This document shows positions 29,501 to 46,174 of a DNA stretch of 64,000 nt, piece by piece (the stretch's first letter is position 1; each line of letters starts with the position of its first letter). Below the pieces are notes generated by a model, which had not been told where the DNA came from, made no database searches, and was given only the letters and a program-made list of their open reading frames with translations. This DNA is from Cruorifilaria tuberocauda. Lineage: Eukaryota; Nematoda; Chromadorea; Rhabditida; Onchocercidae. The DNA lies in the NCBI GenBank assembly GCA_013365365.1, contig JABVXU010000123.1, positions 62,001-126,000 of the forward strand, written 5' to 3'. A program made the translations under genes and the position numbers.

Positions 29501-32274
29501 TCATGAATGTATACAAAAGGAACTATCAAATTCTTAACCGCAAAATAGGAACCTACCCACTGCGATCATCTATGTACGGCAAGCCTTTCCCAACCGGGAA
29601 ATGACGCACACGCAAACCATTATTTTCATTTTCCTTGTCGATGAATATTTTAATTTTATATTGAGAAGTATACCTGAAAACTCTAGAAGCGATTATAATG
29701 AAATATAAAAATTCCTCAAGAAAATGAGAGGTTACCGAAACCTCAGTAATTGTAATAACGAACAATGACAAGGGGAATGATAAACAATATGTGCTAATGA
29801 ACAGCTTCTCACGAAAAGCCACATGGCAACCTGTTACCATCAAAAGGTGACTAGTACACGCAAATTCGAAAAGATAATTCAGTACCTATTATTTGTTCTC
29901 TTCAACCAATACGCTAATGAAAGAATCCCGTTATTCCGATCATACCGTTCGATAACTGCATACTGACACATGTCACCACTGAACACTTGAGTTGCTTGAC
30001 AAAACAACACATCTAATTGTAAGGTTTGCGCAAATGAATGAAGTAAATTATATACTTCTTTAAGTGGCTGAAAAAATTAATTCGAATCTATCATATGCCG
30101 GATGAATAAGGCAATAAGCCACTGCAAGCTACTAGAGCTGAATATACCGGATCTACAAAGACAGAATTCTACTACTTTCCGTGCCTGCGCTAAAAATATT
30201 TTTAGTTCTGTTATACAAGTTGGTTAGTTCAATAAAATTTTCTGACCTCAAGAGTTTTTCTTCAAAACCATTAGTCAGTGAACAAAAAAAAAATACAATT
30301 ACAAAAATTACATAGAACGAATTAATTTATATTCCTAAAGCAAGATCTTCGTCCTAAAAACTAGAAAGGTAGCTCATACATGAGACTGGAAATGAATAGC
30401 GATGGAAATATTAAATATGGTCCTTCAAACACGAACAGCACTAACCTCTGAACTTTTATCCATTCTTAACTGCAAAACATTATGAAGCATATTAACTTGT
30501 AATGGATGTACTAATTTAGTTCCAAAACCGATTTCATAATCCTCAACTAATATTCTGATATTCAGCAAAGTCCATTTTGTAGCAGGCCGTTCACCCAACA
30601 AAGTCAGTGATACTTCAAATTCGCCATTCACAGTCATCGTTACCTACAAAATTCCCCATAAATCTTCACAGAATTTTGCAATCGAATCAGTTGATTCCGT
30701 TTTTACAAATGTGATACGCTGTTATAAAAAACTATACAGATGATTTTAAACTGCCTCATAAGATCATCTAACATACGATTTTATGCTGCGCCAGGAATTC
30801 AAATCATTTAGTTTTTAAAATTCAAGCTCAGAGTACATCTCGAAATTTACCATTCCATTTCTAATTACAGTTTTCGATATACGAGGTGACAGTTTCGTTG
30901 CATAACTGGATAGGCGATACTGTATAACCTGATTAAGTCGTGCTAAGACGCACGCTTCTTCACGCGGCGTTATCGGTGGATCGGGGATGAAACGATTCTA
31001 CAAGTAGATTTGATATAAGTTTGTGAGAGTGATATTGTGAACTCTATAAAACTTAGGAAAGCTGCATTTTTTATCTATTTTAAACAAATTGAAAATCAAA
31101 TTAAATTTAATCTATATTCGTTTAACAAAACATTTCTTGTAAAAAACAAAAATTAATTCTCTGAAGAACTAAGTGCATTTATAACAAATTACCTTTATAC
31201 ACAGCGGAAGTCGTGGAAATGTTCCAACCGTGAGAACGTCAACAGCTAAGGCTACTTGGAAAGTTGGCAACCTGAATAAAAAGGACCATCAAAGAACATA
31301 GCAGCAACGATTTTCGTTGTTCAATTTTGATTTCATGAAATATTCCAGACTTTATTTTCACATTCTTCTTCTCACTTCTGACTTTTGTACTTGTAGATTC
31401 ATTTTCTTTTCCAAATGTTCAAATAATTTAAATGAATTTTAAAGAAATATTCTTATTGATATCCAGAAATGTAAGTAAATGAAAAGTCCACGACATGTAT
31501 TATTCTCTTATGTCACAATTTTGCAATATCGTAGTTTCAAAAATTTTGAAATTAACCTCGCAAAGACAAGCTCCTCTCGTGCTAACTGTACTAGGCGATC
31601 AGCTGTATCTATGAAATATTGCGATTGCTGATCCAGGAAATAACAAATCGACTGAAAAACACGAATACGTTCATGAAAAAACAAAAAATTACGTATTACA
31701 GGCGTCAATTAATAAAACAATACTTACAGCACATGATTCAAATTTCTTCGACGACTTCACCCATTTCACCACAGCGAGAAGTTTGATAAAAAGAACACGC
31801 GTTGAATGTGCAAATTGTACAATGCTAATTTTTCTATCTGAATCAAGTTTTTTCGGTAGTCTGAAATGTTAAAAAATTGTGACCACAGCTTTCCCTCAAA
31901 AAAAGATTCATTTTGCTTGATTAACAAGAAAGAAATTTTCACGTATATAGCTTGTGTAGCTTGATTCAGAACAATTTTTAACTGAATACATACCATGTAA
32001 CTTATTTTAATGTATGACAGTTCGGCAAGCAGCTATACTTCAATTGAAGAAAAAGTTTCTATTTATAAGCAAAATTTCCTTTCTTTAACTTGAATTAATT
32101 AAACTAGTTGAAGAGCAATAAAAATTAGATAACCTACAATTCTGAGAGAACGGTTAGTTCATGAAAAATTTGCTGCACAGCAAATTCGATCAGGTGTCCT
32201 AGTGGAATCACTGGTGGGCCACATTTTTCTGGTACAGTTGGTAACATCGGTTTCATATATTCCTCATCATCCAT
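23514..32274 (-). CDS. rgr-1: Mediator complex subunit 14 (MED14 / RGR-1)
   Basis: Backbone subunit that links the head, middle and tail of Mediator and is needed for RNA polymerase II activation. It has about 20 small exons on the minus strand. The N-terminal part is strongly conserved: [71 protein letters not shown] and [16 protein letters not shown], from 32274 to about 31190. The middle part has a [15 protein letters not shown] segment (30640), [20 protein letters not shown] (30070) and an [16 protein letters not shown] strand (29600). The C-terminal part has [18 protein letters not shown] (24950), [17 protein letters not shown] (24270) and an unconserved tail ending [12 protein letters not shown] at 23514. 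A serine-rich linker (25270-25720) replaces the long Pro/Ser stretch of vertebrate MED14. The start is the first ATG, 24 bases behind a TTTCAG acceptor. Internal exon edges are approximate. Confidence 0.9.
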
Positions 32275-32297
32275 TTCGTCTTTTCACCTTTGATCTC

Positions 32298-32299
32298 GC
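32298..32299 (-). other. Probable spliced-leader acceptor of MED14
   Basis: CATTTCAG on the minus strand, 24 bases before the MED14 ATG, with no obvious upstream donor. Confidence 0.45.
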
Positions 32300-33969
32300 T
32301 GAAATGCAATTGACTTATGTGTGAAGCACATCTCAAGATAGTCATATTTTAAAATTCTAAATATTTCGCAATTTCTTCTTGACAACAAGTAAGAGAGATC
32401 TACGATATTCTTTGTGCATTCTTTACCTAGCAAAGAAAAAAGAAGATAAAGGAACAAATCAGTCAAAACTTCAGTCTTAAGAAAGTATTATTGACTCGGG
32501 ATGTTTCAGATATTATTTTTCAGAAAATTAGGAAAAAATTCTACAAGTTTTGAATCTTGACAAACTACTGCTATTGGATTTGTCACTTTATAAGAACTTT
32601 TTTAAGTCTGGATAAAATTTACTTTCATATATTCCAAATATCTTTTTGCATTGCTTTATAAACGAGGAGGCTAATTAAATGGTTATAATCAAAAAAGGAA
32701 AAACAAAGGAACTGGATGCAATACCTTTTTTTTACTAAGATTAATCTGCAATATTTAGTTCTTACATTTGTTTTTTTGGCCGTGGAAGTGGGAAAGAAAA
32801 GCGAAAATCTTTCAGTTTCTGATACTATTTGACATTTTTCAGTGAAAACAGATAGAATATTGCAACCCGAATAAATCGGAATATAATTAGGCCAAGTTTG
32901 CTCTTCCAATATTAAGCAGAAGGGAGACAATACGAGGATTTACCGGCACTGGAGATGATCCAATTAATCCTCAGATGATCAAATTACAAGGAATAATCAT
33001 TGATAAAAATTCTGCATTGCATAACTGAAAATTCAGTTAAAACAGGGAATTTAACTTCCAATGGAAAAAATAAACCATAATTCCAGTAGTTATCTCTATA
33101 TAAGAGGTAAAGTCATTGCAAAAGCAGTTTAAAAAAAAAACAATGCGTTGAAATATTTCATTCGAATTCTATACTTTCGTTCACTCATTTAAATCTTATT
33201 TCATTCCAGTGAGATGCTGTGAAATCATTTCTCCTGAATATTTCTACTTTCACTTGATTATTTTGCCAATCTAATCTCTGCAGATAACTTCACGCTTGAT
33301 TTCCCAATCCACGGGCAGAAATACAAAGGAAAAGTGGAAAACTACGTGGAATTAAATATTGACGTTGTAGACGCCTTCACGTGTAGAAGCGTCAGCTTCA
33401 TAGAAAGAGAGAATTCAAAAGATGGGCGTGATCGTGCCAACCCACGCAGCTTTGCCCCACCCTCAAATTTGAAGAAAGGCGTGATTGACGGAAGATGGGA
33501 AGGATGAGAGATTACACCATCCTCGGCAATTAGCCAATGATATAGAGCTGCAGCTACGTAGTAGGTTCGAACTAAAATAGCCAAAAATCAACAAATGGCT
33601 TTTGCAAGTTTCCTTATTACTTCGTATATTCCTCTCATTTTCATACTATTTTCTTTTTGTTTTACCATCTGTCCTACGCGCATTAACACAGTTCATTAGA
33701 TAAAGAAAGAATGAGAGAGGAAGAGAAAAAAGATTGCAACTGTAGACGGTACAATGTTATCTTTATTTATAATGTATCTAATACTTCCTCTCTTTCTTAT
33801 CAATTACCGTCCTCTTCATTCCTAACACTTTCTATCTATTTCGTCGTGATATCTGGTCGTGTGGAGCAAGTTGTGTCTAAACCTAGTGGAGTATACAGCG
33901 TCATAGCGAGAAAATAGAGAAAATGAGAAAAGGTTAGAATGAAAGGATGGGAAGGGCAATGAAGTATTG

Positions 33970-34006
33970 TATATAAGAGGAGCTGGACAAGTGGTTAGGT
34001 TCAGTT
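33970..34006 (+). promoter_or_regulatory. Candidate TATA box and initiator of INTS6
   Basis: TATATAAG at 33970 is followed 33 bases later by TCAGTTT at 34001, which matches the TCAGTY initiator. The spacing is right for a TATA-directed start site. The predicted leader would be about 520 bases long and includes GC-rich sequence. Confidence 0.45.
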
Positions 34007-34144
34007 TGTGGTGTTGGAGCCGCTCCGTTCTGCGTGAGTGCGTGACGTAGGTGCGGGGTTCATGGTGTGTAGTGCGGGGGTTGTACCGGTGGTTTGCTTG
34101 TTACTATTGATTTCTGCCACTTTTTCATCTTTTAGCATTTTGTT

Positions 34145-34163
34145 CTCTCTCTCTCTCTCTCTC
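34145..34163. repeat. CT microsatellite
   Basis: About nine CT dinucleotides within the predicted INTS6 leader. Confidence 0.85.
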
Positions 34164-34520
34164 AGTTTTCTTTCTGGAAGTGTAAGGGAACGGTGGACAA
34201 ATTGCATTCGTATTGTTTTCAAGTTTGAGATTCTCGTCATTTCATTACTGTCAGATTGGTTTCTGTAATTTCATGATGGGAAGGGAGGGAAAATGAAAGA
34301 GAAAGGTGATTCATTACTAAAAGTATAGAATAAAGTTAGTTTGAAAAAAATGTATCGGTTTTTTTTGGTGTGGTGATATTTGTGGAAGAAGATAAGGGAT
34401 ACGGTGCTGAGAAGAATAGTTCAGCTGACGGCTAATTAGGAGGAGGAGGAAAAGAACGGGAGCCGATAAAGAGACGAAGGATTCGAGCGGTGATTTTATG
34501 GAGATGAAAAGTGTGATAGG

Positions 34521-37500
34521 ATGACAATTGTCGTTTTTCTCATCGATTCCAGTGCCTCGATGGCCCAGAAGACTTATCAGGGCACCGCAATGCTAGATGT
34601 AGCGCGGTCAATCGTCGAATTGATCCTCAAGGTAATTCCCTCCCCGTTATTTCTCATCCTTTCTCATAACTATGACAATATATTACATAATAGGGTAATT
34701 TCTAGATCCTGGATTATCTATCTATGTTTTACAACAAATGGTTTGGCTTTGGGTTAAAAAATTGCATTGTTTCAAATTATTTTCCCATACTCTATTGGTA
34801 ATTGAAATATATATGGCAATCTTTTGTCAATCAGTCGCTCAGTTATTTAAAATGAAGGAAGTAGAATCATTACAGCAACGGGTACGTGATGCGAGTGCAC
34901 GTGGTGATCGATATATGCTGATGTCGTTCGAAGAATTTCCTATAAATGTAAAGGTTCGTGAAAGCTGAGCTAACTGTAATGTCAGTCTACAGCTGGCAAC
35001 AGTACCATTTCGTTGGAGATTAGAACGAAGTGTGGGGAGAAAAAAAGTTTCAGGAAACTGTGAAAAGAGAGGGAAAAAGAGGAAGGAGAAGCGTCAAAAG
35101 ACATCACCAAGAATGGCGTACATTTCTTGCATTTTAAATGGAAAAAGTTTAAAAAAAAAGCAGTTGCACATTCTCAATATATTTCAAAAATATTTCAAGG
35201 ACCGACCGTAAAAATAAAAGTATTAATAAAACAAGCTTGAACTGCTGCCACTGTCATTGGGGATTGCAGCGCAATGTGTTTGGCAGTTTTAAGCTCGCCC
35301 AAGAGTTCATTGAAAAGCTGTTTGCCTTCAAGGTAAAAAATACTCTTCATTGTCGGGCATATGAAGCGATATTGGACCTCGCTGAAGGCGGGATCTTCCA
35401 GATTATTGTAAAGCAGAATCTTAGCTATAGCTAGACAATGCATGAAAATATTGATCTGGTCGGCACTGCCGAATTCTCGAGCAAGATTAACGGAATTCAA
35501 AATTGAAAGGAACTGTTAAAAATCACAATTTTTGGAGTAAAATAAAGTTTGAAACGTTACATCATTGGGTGTGTGTATCCATCCTTGCTGATGTCTTCGG
35601 GTTTAATGATTCGGTTCAGTCAAGGGAGTCATCCGGGCGCTTCTCTCATTCTCGCGATTAGGAAAAGAGAAATGTCACCAGTTGTAATAAGGGTAAAACT
35701 GTGGAGGTAGATGTGGACTACATAGCAAAGGGAAAGGGCGAAATTTCAAGAATTCCCAGGATTTCGTGATCAGAAAGTAAAATCAAATAAATGGAGAGTT
35801 CAGGATGCGAACAAATTGTTGGTAATGATCTGCTCTCGTAATCTGCACACTACCGTTAATAGGATATTGGTGAACAATTCATATTGTGTGGTGGAATTTC
35901 TTTACCTGGCGAAGGTAAAAAATGCAACGCTGGAATATAAAAACCTTGCTTCATTTGCTGAACAAATGGCTCTTAAATAATTTGAGGGACTTGTGCATGG
36001 AATATGAAAAATACTGGCATTGAGGCGTTTGGCCTATCAAAGCGGGAATTCAGCTTGTGATCCTAGCGCCATTAGTGCTTTAGGCTTCCGTTTGGAAGAT
36101 TATTAGAAAGAGAGTTAAGAGTCTTTAATTTCAAGATAAATTTACTAATTATCATGATTTTTGTGAAAGATGGTGTAATTCGATTTGAAAAATACGCTAA
36201 TCAAATCTAAAAGAATAATTGTTACTCTAGTAATGGCAATTGTTCTGTTTAACCTGCGGTCGTGTCAAATCACACTGTGAGTTGCAGTGGGCACTTAACA
36301 CAAACTAATTTACGAAAATGCAAAACAGAAGAAAAAAGTCAGTAATTTAAAAACAAGTGATGTATGTATTATGAGGAAATGTTCTGAAATTCCAGGTGCT
36401 CCATGGTCGGAAATTTTCAGTTTTGGTGTTTATATTTTCATTCAAAAGTAGCTTGATATTTCACATGACAAACTTCCACAATGATGTATTACTAAATATA
36501 TTCAGTACGAGCTTATGTACCATTACAAAGGACTCTACTAACTGGAAATTCTGCTGAATTTGCTGTATTAATACATTAAAAAAAGTTACTGGTTGAACGG
36601 GAGAAGTTTAGAATGAGTAAACAATCCTTTGAATAATATTATGTGATTATTTTAGTTATTGTTTGTGCATCATTTATGAATTTATATTTAGGCGGGATGG
36701 CGAGAAAGCCAAAGCGTCTTCCAGGAACAATTGAAAATGTTGAAACCGCATGGTTTAACGTCTTTCGGTACTGCTTTAGGTTCTGCATTAAGGTATTTAT
36801 TAGAATCATACATTTCAATTAATTGTCGATGTTTTTGTTTCTTTGGTTTTCCATGAGTCTAAAGTACTGTTTTTTAATTATTGTAAAAAGATTTCACTAT
36901 TTCTGTTTATGTTTCTGCCTGCTGCTAGGATTATATTGATATGAGGCTTGAAAGGTAGAGTAAATCAAAGTAAATCGAGACTGATTATTATATTATTTCT
37001 AAACATTTAATTGTTCAAGATTTGTAAATGTGAATCGACTGCAAACTGGCATTGACAATTTTGGTGCTGGTCGTTATCCATTCTATATCGAACCGGTTGT
37101 TATAATTAGTATTACTGATGGTAATTGTTTGACGTGTCCACAGTTCGGAACCGTCAATGAGGTAAAGTTTTGTTCGCCGTATAATTTTCCTTGGTTCAAG
37201 TTTGCGTTGCAACCCAAAATGGTTGGACGATTATTGTGTTTCTTGGTTCAAGTTTCGTTACAACACAAAATGGTTGGACGATTTCTGTTTATTAATAAAT
37301 TTTTTTAAATATATATTGCTTTGATTGTTGTTTAGCAAGAAATATCGCGATTTTAATATGATCTTTAGTCAGCAGATGATGATAAAGTTTCTTTTCACTG
37401 CTTATAACTTTTGATTTTACGAACGCGATCTAGAAATAGTAAAAACTTTTAGCATGGATGTATATAATAATGAGATATTAATCGAACTCTTTATTCCAGA

Positions 37501-40500
37501 TTAAAGTTGCGAAGCCTACGGCAATCGGTAATGAACTGATTGAAGAACCATTTAGATGGGATCAGCGTCTCTATTCAATTGTTCTGCGTCTCGGTGGTAA
37601 TACTCCCGTAGGAAAAGTTTCTCCTGGAATGAATATACCTTCCGATAATAGCCCTATTGATGCGATGTGTATTGCAACTGGGGGTAAGTAATAATTATAA
37701 GTAATTTCTGTTCTCTCTGTAAATGAGAGGACATTTTTATTTCTCGTTTCCCAGTTTTGCTTGGAAGTTGTTACTGTATTTTGTTTTTTTTGTTTTTGTT
37801 TAGATCAGTTTCTGTGCCTAAATATAAGACGATTTTTTTAAACCATAATTTCAGGACGGTCTTATTGCATATCATCTCATAAAATGCTGGCTATATGTGT
37901 TGAATCGATTGTTCAGAAACTGCAACAACAGGGAATCGTCTTGCGTTTCGAGAAATATGGGCCAGATCCTATAATGAATCCTGGTATTTCTCAGTTTTAC
38001 GACGATTTATTTATTTGTGGATTCTAAATTCTGAGCTCAAAGTAATCTAACTTCACAACTTTACAAACTCATTTGATTCTTATTCAAAAAGTAAAATGGT
38101 CTTTCTTTCAGATCGAACAAACGGCGTTGTCGAAAACGGAAATTCGAAAAAAAATGGTGAATTAGCATCTGTTGGTGGAAAATCCTTTAATTTAGATAAT
38201 TGGCACAATGTTACTTGTACAGTTTATTCGCGTGCATCTCGATCATACCCAGGTCATTGGCCTATTCCAGAGGCATTTTGGCCCGATCGCAGCATGTAAT
38301 TTTTTTTTTCTTTTTAACTTATACGCGTCTTATTCCTCTCATTTTGAAAGGAAATTTCAGGATACACTGCATTTGTTTCTCAACCGCTAGTTAATTTTTT
38401 GATTTTGTTAATCCTTCGATTTAGGGTAAGTTTACCGCCGCGAAAAGCTCATCCGGTGATCTCATTTCGTTGTGAATCTTGTGAACCTCTTGTTTGTCAG
38501 GATTTCCCATTTGATAAATATGAACTTGAACCTTCGCCTTTAACGAGGTTTATATTAGAGCGTAAACAACCAGGAGTCTGTTGGCAGGTATAATTTCACC
38601 TTTTTCACTTTTTTCATGTAATTTCTTTAACAGAATTGTTTGTGATTTTTTCTAGACTAAAGGGTTTAACCTTTCGATGTTTTCACAAGCCTCAATGAGT
38701 TCAAGAAATAGATAAAGCAATTTAAAATGAAACATTTAATGAAATATAACGAACAGATTTTGATTCCCTCATTGAGTGATTTGGCAAAATGATTCACTTT
38801 TAGAAGATATAATCATTGAATTAAAGTTTTTTTGTTAGGGTAATGAAAATTTCAGGTGTTTGTTCATAATTCAAGCATACTCGGGAGCTCACCGGCTCCT
38901 TTCGGATACCTCAAAGCAGCCACCAATTTATCATGTGTAAATTTATTTATAATGCCTTATAATTATCCACTTTTGCTTCCGCTAATTGAGGAAATGAAGA
39001 TGGATTCGAAAGCCAAAAATAGTCATTCATGGAGGTTGCGCTTCGAAAAGTACTTGGCTACAGTGCCAAGTTACTATGTACAGGTAGATCTTAATCTTAC
39101 GATCGTAATTTTGCGCATTTTTCCTTGGTTTTCAATAATTAGTAGCTGTTTCGGCATGCATTTGTAGTTAAAAGAATGTAAGATCCAGTTCAGCTGTTAG
39201 TTCATACATACAGATAATGTAAGTTATTATTGGGTTTTCTTGGAAAATGGAATATTACACGTGTATTGTATTGGTATGAATCAAGATTATCATATTTCCA
39301 AATTTTTATGTTTTTATGAGTCAAAGTAAGTTTAAGGTAACATTTTTAGCCATTGAAAAAAGCATTTACCCGGTTAAATATCTCACATCCAATGTTAGAA
39401 CCCGATCAAATGCAGCAATATTCATATAACATATTATCTTACATTGCGAAAGTGAAACATATGGCTCGTGAAGAATTTGAATCGCTATGCAATACTGTGG
39501 CAGCATCGTTACAAATCTCTGTCCCGCTTATATCTTTGGTTTGCTTCTTGCATAAATAATGCTGTGGAAAGTCAATTATGGAGTTAAAACAGTAGCTGTA
39601 GGTTAATGCTGCGACTAATTTTAGGTTGGTGTTCATAAACGTACACGTATCCGGGATAATGGAAGCATGAAAAGGATTTCTGTATGTAATGATATGGACA
39701 GTTTTCATGGGTTCCAGGTCTCTTTTTTGTTTGGAACTATAACTTTTGATTACGATTAAATTTCTCTGTTTTTATTTTTCATAAATTATTTAACTGTTTG
39801 TGCTGAATTACTAGTTGAAGTTCTGTATCTATACACTTCAAGATGATGACTTAATTTTGTTGACATCACTGGAATCAAATTATTACTATAAAACATAGAC
39901 GAATACTAGTAAAGCATGCAACTTAAATTACAGGTGCAAATTGACATCCCTAAAATACCGATTGCTCCATCATTACAATTTCGAAATCCGTTTGAGATTA
40001 GACGAGGTAAACTCTTCGAACAAGTGCAGAAAATGCGAGTCAATTTGATGCAACAACTCAACATAGGACAAATACCGGTATTTGAGGGTGGTCGGCCGGG
40101 TACGAGTATCAAACTGCAGCATGCCGGTTCGCTTTACCATTTAGTGTCTCCTATTTGCAATTTGAGGCATTTTGTAATACATATTTTTGTTTGCAGAGGA
40201 TTTGCACAATCTTCCCATTAGTCAGATGGGAAATTATCAGGAATATATCAAGAGTCTTGAGGCTGTAGGACGTGGGCCACTTAGAGAAGTTGAACCACAA
40301 GCAATTCGCGTACATGCATTTGGAAATCCATTTAAAATCGATAAGGTGTGTAATTTGATGACATTTTGAAGGGAAAAAGTCTGAAATTCGAATAAGATTC
40401 ATACGTTTCAGAATTGAATTATATGTGTTTGAAATTCTTCTCGAATTAGTTTCTTCAGCCAATGTTATTTTACAGAAGACTATGACAGTGGATGAAGTGG

Positions 40501-41786
40501 GTGAAGGAAATTTATTCGGAACTTCTCCAAAAGTAGAAACTTCAAAAAAACGATTATCTTCGACTAGTTCAAGTGCTTCTAGCGCAGATAGCAGTCGTCC
40601 TCCACGACGAAAAGCGGGACCTTTAGCAGCCGACTCCTTGTCCCGATGGCGGTAAATATTTGACCATATTTTTAAGTTTTCTATATGCTTTAATTGTCAT
40701 ATAATGTTGTGAAAATTTCCAAGTTGTTCTGTATGTTTATTTCTAATAAATAGTGTCAGAATGCGACATTATTTTCAGTTGTAGGAGACGGCGACAGCGT
40801 AGTAAATCCTCATATTCATCGGTTGCTTCTTCTTTATCCGATCTCGAATTAGCTTCTCATAATTCCGATCTCTCTTCCGAAGATGCTCGTGAGTTTATTG
40901 CATTCCTTTTATCATTTGTTTTCCACAATAGCATGATCTTTAGATTGGTCGTTTGGCATTTGTTTCAAGTTTTCGGTTTTTCATTGTTGCATAGAATATT
41001 TCTTAGTATTGTGCGAGATTCAATTACAGAAATTTAAGTTGAAAGATCAAATTAAATTAGAAAATTGGAAAAGTTTGTTCTTATTTCAAAATGTTTTAGA
41101 TAAATTATGATTAGTGGTAAAAGTGCTTCAACATTTGCTTAGTTAACAATATCGCGTTACTTTCAGAAGTTCTTACCGGTTCAGATAGCGGACCGTCTAC
41201 GTCAGGTTTAAATGGTGAGGTTGAACGTAGATTAAATGGTGATATGCATGAAAAGTCGCCGAAAAGGATCTCTCCAGCTGGGTCTCAATTTTCACCAGTG
41301 CAAAAAAAATCACGGTTGGATGATGCAGTACGCTTAGAAGAATCGGCATTAAAGGAGAAGAAATTGCTTTTGGGCAAATTTGTAAGGAAGCTCGTTGACG
41401 GTAAATTTTCTTTTCCTCGCATAATTTTGAAATCTGATTAAGGGAATTTTTTCAGCAGATGAAATTTCTTATTCTATTTTTCCTTTCAGAAGTACAAGTT
41501 TGAAAAAGTTTTTGCCAAGGCACATAACATGGTTACGCATAGATACCGTAAAAGAAATGTCGTTTGATTTGTATAGCCATAAAAAAGCAAGCATAATATT
41601 TCAGCTGATAAAGTGATGTCGATGCAAAGTATGGAAATAAAAGATCTTTGCATCATAGATCGTAGGATATGCTTACGCTATGCATTGCGAGAGGCAAAAC
41701 GATTTCGGAGAAAAGCATTAATGGAGCTAATAATCAAGCAGTTGAATCAACTGTTGCCAGATGTTTCCATCAATGAAGATTTGTAG
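34521..41786 (+). CDS. ints-6: Integrator complex subunit 6 (INTS6 / DICE1)
   Basis: Subunit of the Integrator RNA-processing and transcription-attenuation complex; in animals it recruits PP2A to paused polymerase. About 17 exons. An N-terminal von Willebrand A domain begins FLIDSSASM (MIDAS-type DxSxS), then RDASARGDRYMLMSFEEFP (34876-34953), AGWRESQSVFQEQLK with TSFGTALGSALR (from 36692), and VNRLQTGIDNFGAGRYPF with IISITDG. Later landmarks are EPFRWDQRLYSIVLRLGG (37550), GHWPIPEAFWPDRS (38260), PFDKYELEPSPLTRFILERK (38510), FGYLKAATNLSCVNLFIMPY (38900) and ISQMGNYQEYIKSLE (40220). The C-terminal domain (LRYALREAKRFRRKALMELI, 41680) ends VSINEDL-stop. A Ser/Arg-rich linker lies at 40540-40890. 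The start is the ATG immediately before the vWA strand. The second intron (34954-36691) holds an unexplained patch. Confidence 0.93.
35195..36110 (-). other. Unexplained coding-like patch inside INTS6 intron 2
   Basis: GC content is higher than in neighbouring introns. A 101-residue minus-strand open frame (35195-35500) contains QINIFMHCLAIAKILLYNN and LEGKQLFNELLGELKTAKH, with protein-like composition. Further up, both strands show protein-like fragments broken by stops and frame changes (for example plus-strand GEQFILCGGISLPGEGKK near 35870). I do not recognise the protein. It could be a decayed gene, a nested gene, or transferred endosymbiont DNA. Confidence 0.3.
37191..37290. repeat. Tandem duplication of a 52-base unit
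   Basis: TTGGTTCAAGTTT followed by CAAAATGGTTGGACGATT occurs twice, starting at 37191 and 37243, with few differences. It lies in an INTS6 intron about 30 bases past the donor. Confidence 0.8.
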
Positions 41787-43155
41787 CTTATTTAAAACAT
41801 ATTGCCTATTTGAGATTTATATTAATTTATTTTATTTGAAAAAGATCTTGAATGTATAGGAAAATCTTTTAGTTATGGATTTAGGCAAGACGAAATTATT
41901 CACACCTAAAAGGTTTCTTTTCAGTCTTAACATACGGAAACATTATAAGGATTCCCTTCTTGAATATTGTCAATCTTAATATAATGTTTCCTGCATTGTT
42001 CATTGCTGTTTATTTTTCATCGATCTCATTGGTTCACTTATTTGAATTTCGAACTTGTATGTACACTGTTGTCACGGATATCTTTGCTTGCTCACTCAAG
42101 CGGGTGCTCTTAATTCTTTTGTCCAGTGTACCAAATCTCCCGTGTTTAGAGACGTATCAGTTGTAACAAGAATTTAAGAGTTTACAAATCGTTTTTTATA
42201 TATGCATTCTTGGAAGCAAGCATGAAAAAAACAAATTATGAAAGCATTACCATGAAATATCTCTTCGTTATCTTTATTAATCTATCTCCTTTTTCACTTG
42301 CGACTATGAAAGAAAAAAGGAAATTCGAAGTTGAATCCCTGTTCAGAATTTTAAAAATTATTTTTGAATTTTTAGGAAGTGAAAATTTTCTGGATTCTGA
42401 CCACTAAGTGCAGTCTGTCAGTCTCTTGAATATATGTTCATTATAAAAGAGATGAATTCCCGGTGAAAGCCTTCCTTTTATATTAGTCTCAGACACGGCA
42501 TGTATTTTATCAATTGTTCAATTGTATGTGTTGTTCATAAAATAAAAGAACAATTGATGTATTGCAAAAAAAGGGATGTACATCACAAATGGCAACCCCG
42601 TATCGATTCATCGCCTTTGTTATTCTGTATGTGCGAATGAGTGCAAAATAATGTAGTTCAATTGGCATCCTTTCCGTCAAATAGAACAACAGTACTAGGG
42701 CAACACAACAGGTCCCTCATATTTCGAAATATAAAGAAATCAATTTGTCCACAAGCATGGAAAGAATTTATTTGGATTGTAAATATTTTTAATCACTGAG
42801 TAGTTGCAGCGATGAATCTACTGATGTCGCCCATTTTTTTTTCCTAAGTATACCACAAAATAGAGAACCAGCTTAAATACGAATGACGATTCAGATTGTT
42901 GGACTTCCTCTTTCTCATTATTGCCGGCCATGCATGATTACAAAGATTTCAAATCGACAATTGGTGGCAAAGGGTATCAATTCATTACTAAAATTATTTA
43001 GCACATCAAGCTAAAACAAAATAGCATGGTGGACGATCAACGAGTTACTGTTTTTTCAAATAATTGCTGGAACTATTTTATAATTAATCCACATACAGAT
43101 TATCATGAAAAATACATAAGAGAAAAGTGATGTCAAATTTTCAACAAGGAAAAAC
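41787..43155. other. Convergent intergenic region
   Basis: 3' flanks of INTS6 (+) and RUVBL2 (-). An AATAAAA signal near 42540 may serve INTS6. No gene recognised. Confidence 0.6.
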
Positions 43156-46170
<3,015 letters not shown>

Positions 46171-46172
46171 TT

Positions 46173-46174
46173 AC
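46173..46174 (-). other. Probable spliced-leader acceptor of RUVBL2
   Basis: ATTTCAG on the minus strand, 6 bases before the ATG. An acceptor this close to the start fits a trans-spliced nematode mRNA. Confidence 0.5.

Larger units (their letters stand above)
32275..34520. other. Shared upstream region of MED14 and INTS6
   Basis: Head-to-head promoter region of 2.2 kb. The INTS6 side becomes GC-rich from about 33960 and has a TATA/initiator pair (separate entry) and a CT microsatellite. The MED14 side has only a spliced-leader-like acceptor. No gene is recognised. Confidence 0.6.
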
